Assembly: GCF_000165795.1 (NCBI RefSeq)
Contig: NZ_CM001022.1
Location: forward strand, 1-64,000
DNA length: 64,000 nucleotides
Origin: Aminomonas paucivorans DSM 12260
GTDB lineage: Bacteria > Synergistota > Synergistia > Synergistales > Synergistaceae
Direction: 5' to 3'
Positions 60,399-64,000 of the stretch are shown one piece after another. The position numbers and the translations under genes are program-made. Below the pieces are notes generated by a model. That model was not told the origin of the DNA, made no database searches, and saw only the letters and a list, made by a program, of their open reading frames with translations. Position 1 is the stretch's first letter; every line of letters starts with the position of its first letter.

Positions 60399-61203
60399 CC
60401 TGCAAGGTTTGGTGAAGACCTTCCATCCCGGCACGGAGAACGAGGTCCGGGCCCTCCAGGGGGTGGACCTCCTGGTGGAGGAGGGATCCTTCGTGGTGGT
60501 CATCGGCACCAACGGCTCCGGGAAGTCCACCCTCCAGAACGCCGTGTCCGGGAGCTTCCTCGTGGACTCCGGGAGCATCCGCCTGGCGGGGCGGGACATC
60601 ACCCGCTGGCCGGAGCACCGGAGGGCCTCCCTCATCGGCCGGGTGTTCCAGAACCCCTTCAGCGGCACCGCCCCCTCCATGTCCGTGGGGGAGAACCTGG
60701 CCCTGGCGCTGCGCCGGGGGCAGCGGCGCACCCTGGGGCGCAACGCCTTCCTGCGGGGCCGGGAGGCCCTGGCGGATCGGGTGCGGCGTCTGGGCATGGG
60801 GCTGGAGGACCGGCTGGAGAACGAGATCGGGTCCCTCTCCGGGGGGCAGCGTCAGGCCCTGACGCTCCTCATGGCCACCCTGCGGCGCCCGGAGCTGCTG
60901 CTGCTGGACGAGCACACCGCCGCCCTGGACCCCCGGGCTGCGGACAGCGTCATCCGCCTCACCGACGACCTGGTGCGGGAGGGGAAGCTCACCACCCTCA
61001 TGGTGACCCACTCCATGCAGCAGGCCGTGGGCCTGGGGGACCGGCTCGTCATGATGCACCGGGGGCGCGTGGTGGCGGACCTTCGGGGGGAGGAGAAGCG
61101 TCGCCTGCGCCCCTCGGACCTGCTGGACCGGTTCGACGAGATCAAGAGGCGGGAACAGATCGACGCCTCCGTGGCGGAGATGCTCCGGGAGACCTACGTA
61201 TAG
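60391..61203 (+). CDS. ABC importer ATP-binding protein (TrpZ-like)
   Basis: The 270-residue ATPase has Walker A GTNGSGKSTL near residue 40, signature LSGGQRQALTLLMATLRRPE, Walker B LLLLDEHTAALD (Glu replaced by the usual DEH pattern of this subfamily) and the switch His in VTHSMQQA. It completes the importer with the permease and receptor. An 86-base gap without a clear terminator separates it from the kinase gene. Confidence 0.93.
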   Translation: MLDLQGLVKTFHPGTENEVRALQGVDLLVEEGSFVVVIGTNGSGKSTLQNAVSGSFLVDSGSIRLAGRDITRWPEHRRASLIGRVFQNPFSGTAPSMSVGENLALALRRGQRRTLGRNAFLRGREALADRVRRLGMGLEDRLENEIGSLSGGQRQALTLLMATLRRPELLLLDEHTAALDPRAADSVIRLTDDLVREGKLTTLMVTHSMQQAVGLGDRLVMMHRGRVVADLRGEEKRRLRPSDLLDRFDEIKRREQIDASVAEMLRETYV

Positions 61204-61289
61204 GGTAGATTACTTCCGTGGAGTCCCTTTTTCCGAAGAAGACGGGCGGGGGCGGCGCCCCGTGCCCGGAGAACGAGGAGGTCGTCTGC

Positions 61290-61685
61290 ATGGAGCGCAC
61301 CTGGCCCGCGTCGCTGGACTCTCTGGAGGAAATCCGCGCCTTCATCCTGGAACGGGCGGAGGCGCTGCTGCCTCCCCCCAAGGTGATGCACCTGGACCTG
61401 GCGGTGGAGGAGATCGTGGTGAACATCTGCTCCTACGCCTACGAGATCCCCCCGGGGGAGGTGACGGTGCGCCTCAAGGAGTCCGACGAGGCCCTGGAGG
61501 CGGACTTTCTGGACAACGGGGTGCCCTTCGACCCCCTGGCGGTAGAGGAGCCCGACGTCACCCGCCCCCTGGAGGAACGCCAGAAGGGGGGGCTGGGGAT
61601 CCTGCTGGTGCGCCGGGTCATGGACGAGGTGCACTACCGGAGGGAGGCGGGCCGCAACGTGCTGCGGGTGGTGGTGAAAAAATGA
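61290..61685 (+). CDS. RsbW-type anti-sigma factor serine kinase
   Basis: The 131-residue product is a GHKL ATPase of the RsbW/SpoIIAB class: N-box EEIVVNICSYAY (Asn45), DNGVPFDP (Asp75) and the lid GGLGILLVRRVMDEVHY. Such kinases bind a sigma or other target and phosphorylate a STAS antagonist, plausibly the protein at 58270. ATG 61290, seven bases after GAGGAGGT, is preferred to GTG 61218. It overlaps the next gene (ATGA). No sigma-factor gene is in the operon. Confidence 0.88.
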   Translation: MERTWPASLDSLEEIRAFILERAEALLPPPKVMHLDLAVEEIVVNICSYAYEIPPGEVTVRLKESDEALEADFLDNGVPFDPLAVEEPDVTRPLEERQKGGLGILLVRRVMDEVHYRREAGRNVLRVVVKK

Positions 61686-62710
61686 CCCCCCGGAGGCTCC
61701 TTCCGGGGCTTCTGGTCTTTCTCCTGCTGTGGGGGGGCATTCCGGCGGAGGCCCAGCCCCGCCGGGTGACCCTGACCCTCCAGTGGTACCCCCAGACCCA
61801 GTTTGCGGGGTACTACATGGCCCGGGCCAAGGGCTTCTACCAGCGCCGGGGCCTCGACGTGGTCCTCCGCCGGGGGGGCGCGGACGTGGACGGCCCCCGG
61901 GACCTGGCGGAAGGGCGGACCCAGTTCGTCACCCTCTTCCTCACCGGGGCCCTGGCCTTCCGCTCCCCGGAGCTGCCCCTGGTGAACGTGGGACAGATCG
62001 TCAACCGGGGCAACGTCCTCATCGTGGCCAAGAGGAAAAGCCGCATCCTGAAGGTGGAGGACCTGGACGGGCGGCGCATGAGCCTCTGGGGGGACCACTT
62101 CTCCGGGGCCTACCGGCAGCTCTTCGAGGCCCGCCGGATCTGGCCCGTGGTGGTGCCCCAGTTCTTCTCCGTGGAGCTGTTCCTCCGAGGGGCCGTGGAT
62201 GCCTGCAGCGCCATGACCTACAACGAGTACCTGCGCATCCTCCAGGCGGGGTGGCGCCCCGAGGATCTCACGGTGATCTCCCTGCGGGATCAGGGGTGTG
62301 ACTTCCCCGAGGACGGCCTCTACTGCCTGGAGTCCACCTGGAGGAAGGACCCGGGGCTCTGCCGGGACCTCCTGGAGGCCTCCCTGGAGGGGTGGCGCTA
62401 CGCCGCCGCCCACCCCGACGAGGCGGTGGCCCTCGTCGAGGCGGAGGCGGACCGGGCGGGATACACCGTCAACTCCCTGCTCCTGCGCAAGATGCTCCTC
62501 GCCATCCTCCCCTCGGTCTTTCCCTCCGGAAAGGACCGATGGGTCCCCGGGCGGCTCTCCCGGGAGGACTACGAGCGAACCGCCGCCATGATGGGGGAGG
62601 TCGCCCTCCTCCCCGGCGGGGTGGTGCCCTACGAGCGCTTCGTCCCCTACGCCTCCGACCCCTCCTGGGGACGGTGGACCGGAAGGGAGGGCATCGGGAA
62701 TGCGCCTTAG
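61682..62710 (+). CDS. NMT1/THI5-like periplasmic binding protein
   Basis: The 342-residue product has a signal peptide (LLPGLLVFLLLWGGIPAEA) and the NMT1/THI5 fold: VTLTLQWYPQTQFAGYYMAR at the start, the ligand-pocket segments RTQFVTLFLTGAL and AMTYNEYLRIL, and a helical C-terminal lobe. Relatives bind pyrimidine or other thiamine precursors, or act as sensor domains. It has no transport partner of its own here. Its overlap with the kinase and the sensor phosphatase suggests it feeds a signal to the latter. Ligand unknown. Confidence 0.85.
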   Translation: MTPRRLLPGLLVFLLLWGGIPAEAQPRRVTLTLQWYPQTQFAGYYMARAKGFYQRRGLDVVLRRGGADVDGPRDLAEGRTQFVTLFLTGALAFRSPELPLVNVGQIVNRGNVLIVAKRKSRILKVEDLDGRRMSLWGDHFSGAYRQLFEARRIWPVVVPQFFSVELFLRGAVDACSAMTYNEYLRILQAGWRPEDLTVISLRDQGCDFPEDGLYCLESTWRKDPGLCRDLLEASLEGWRYAAAHPDEAVALVEAEADRAGYTVNSLLLRKMLLAILPSVFPSGKDRWVPGRLSREDYERTAAMMGEVALLPGGVVPYERFVPYASDPSWGRWTGREGIGNAP

Positions 62711-64000
62711 GCCCCTGGGCATCGCGGGCCGCCTGGCCCTCCTGACCATGCTGGGGGCGGGGTGCCTCTTCCTGGTGGTGGCCGGGTACGGCTACGTCTC
62801 CTCCCAACGGGCCCTGGAGCGGGAGTTCCGCCTGCGCATGGAAAACCTGGGGGAGGCCACCGCCGCCCGGATCCGCCGCATCCCCCTGGGGGCGGAGGCG
62901 GTGACCCGGGACCTGGCGACGATCCTGCGGTTCTTCCGCCCCTCCCCCCAGCAGCTTCCGGAGATGATGCGCCGTCTCCTGGAATCCCACCCGGAGGTCT
63001 CGGGGCTCTTCGTGGGCTACTCCCGCTCCCTGCGGGATCCCGCCCTGCGGGACTTCTGCCCCACGGTGTACCGCCGGGGGGAGGAGGTGGTCTACCAGGA
63101 CCTCCGGGGGACCCTGGACTGGACCGTCTGGGACTGGTACCAGCTTCCCCTGCAGCTCCGCAAGCCCGTCTGGACGGAGCCCTCCTTCTCCGGCAAGGGC
63201 GGGGACGGGCGCCGGGTGGTGGACTACTGCATCCCCCTCTACGACGACCAATGGCAGTACCTGGCCTCCATCGGGGCGGAGATCGAACTCCGTTGGCTGA
63301 CCGACGTCCTCTCGGACATCCCCGTGGGGGATCGGGGTTACCTCTTCCTGGTCACCCCCAACGGCACCCTGGTGTCCCATCCCAACGAATCGTGGATCAT
63401 GAAGGAGACCCTCTTCACCGTGGCGGAGCGGGAGGGAAACCCCCGGAAAGAGGAACTGGGCCGGAAGATGCGGGACGGGGGCCGGGGGCTGGAGGCGTTT
63501 TCGGATCCCCGGACGGGGAAGGACTACCTGCTCTACTACCAGCCCATCGAGGGCATGGGGTGGTCCCTGGGCATCGTGTTCCCGAAGGAGGAGGTGCTGG
63601 CGGGCCTGACCCGTCAGAGCCGCACCCAGCTCCTCCTGGGACTGCTGGGCATGGGGGGCATGCTCCTGGTGGCCCTGTCCGTGGCCGGACGCATCACCCG
63701 CCCCATCCGGGCCCTGGACGCGGCGGCCCAGGTGGTGGCCTCCGGGGACCTGCACGCGCCCCTGCCCGGCATCGAGGGGCACGACGAGGTGGCCCACCTG
63801 GCGGCCTCCTTCGGGGCCATGCGGGACAGCCTCCTGCGGCACATGAGGGAGCTGGCGGCCACCACGGCCAAGCAGGAGCGCATCGCCAGCGAGCTGGACA
63901 TCGCCCGGTCCATCCAGATGAGCCTGGTCCCCCGGACCTTCCCCGCCTTCCCGGATCGGAGGGACTTCGACCTCCACGCCCGCCTGGAGCCCGCCCGGGA
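62700..64000 (+). CDS. Cache/HAMP sensor with RsbU-like phosphatase region (incomplete at the window end)
   Basis: At least 433 residues are present and the frame runs off the window. They comprise a membrane segment (LALLTMLGAGCLFLVVAGYG), a long extracytoplasmic sensor with a Cache-like second half (GDRGYLFLVTPNGTLVSHPN), a second membrane segment near residue 310 and a HAMP domain (RITRPIRALDAAAQVVASGD). The last part is ELDIARSIQMSLVPRTFP, the segment that leads into RsbU/SpoIIE-type PP2C phosphatases. The phosphatase domain itself lies beyond the window and is inferred. It would dephosphorylate the STAS protein and close the partner switch. ATG 62700 overlaps the preceding stop. Confidence 0.82.
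   Translation, partial: MRLRPLGIAGRLALLTMLGAGCLFLVVAGYGYVSSQRALEREFRLRMENLGEATAARIRRIPLGAEAVTRDLATILRFFRPSPQQLPEMMRRLLESHPEVSGLFVGYSRSLRDPALRDFCPTVYRRGEEVVYQDLRGTLDWTVWDWYQLPLQLRKPVWTEPSFSGKGGDGRRVVDYCIPLYDDQWQYLASIGAEIELRWLTDVLSDIPVGDRGYLFLVTPNGTLVSHPNESWIMKETLFTVAEREGNPRKEELGRKMRDGGRGLEAFSDPRTGKDYLLYYQPIEGMGWSLGIVFPKEEVLAGLTRQSRTQLLLGLLGMGGMLLVALSVAGRITRPIRALDAAAQVVASGDLHAPLPGIEGHDEVAHLAASFGAMRDSLLRHMRELAATTAKQERIASELDIARSIQMSLVPRTFPAFPDRRDFDLHARLEPAR

Overview
The window opens at a bacterial chromosome origin (dnaA, dnaN, recF, mnmG) and is strongly G+C-rich, with G or C in most third codon positions. The gene set fits an anaerobic, amino-acid or organic-acid fermenting bacterium: a one-iron superoxide reductase, B12-dependent diol dehydratase, citrate lyase and RnfC/PduS-type Fe-S proteins. 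By overall impression of the proteins I would guess Synergistota (Aminomonas-like), but nothing here proves the taxon.

Layout. 1-6.3 kb: oriC with DnaA boxes on both sides of dnaA, then the replication/tRNA-modification cluster. 6.3-8.1 kb: a nitronate monooxygenase-like enzyme and superoxide reductase. 8.1-11.0 kb (minus strand): an AraC-type response regulator and a PocR-domain histidine kinase. 11.1-26.4 kb (plus strand): about 20 genes for a propanediol/glycerol-utilising bacterial microcompartment: PduU, V, A/J, B, C, D, E, G, H, a tailed BMC protein, PduJ, EutJ, a PduM-like protein, a GrpU-like Fe-S shell protein, PduN, O, P, S and T. No PduL, PduQ or PduW is present. 26.5-27.3 kb: an A+T-rich insert with one membrane protein. 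27.3-35.5 kb: M48 protease, beta-lactamase-fold lipoprotein, HAD phosphatase, three paralogous secreted proteins of unknown family, and a DUF1848 protein.

35.5-42.4 kb: an adenosylcobalamin riboswitch and an intrinsic terminator precede aconitase; NADP isocitrate dehydrogenase and citrate lyase (citDEF) follow. 42.4-46.4 kb: TetR regulator, a gene that looks like an old-yellow-enzyme barrel fused to the end of an APC amino-acid transporter, and ornithine aminotransferase. 46.5-49.8 kb: ferritin-like/VIT1 transporter, QueG-like Fe-S protein, LysR regulator, and a HigBA toxin-antitoxin pair whose toxin carries a one-base frameshift. 49.8-54.8 kb (minus strand): a TetR-controlled RND efflux pump whose permease lacks the usual proton-relay aspartates.

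54.9-64.0 kb (plus strand): an operon joining an ABC importer (tandem-domain receptor, permease, ATPase, plus a second NMT1/THI5-type receptor) to the parts of a partner-switching pathway (STAS protein, RsbW-type kinase, and a Cache/HAMP protein with the start of an RsbU-like region, cut by the window end). An intact IS5-family element sits at the 3' end of the first receptor gene.

The strongest candidates for something undescribed are the B12 riboswitch on aconitase, the ABC/partner-switch operon, and the mixed shell composition of the microcompartment with repeated candidate regulator sites at its two upstream boundaries.
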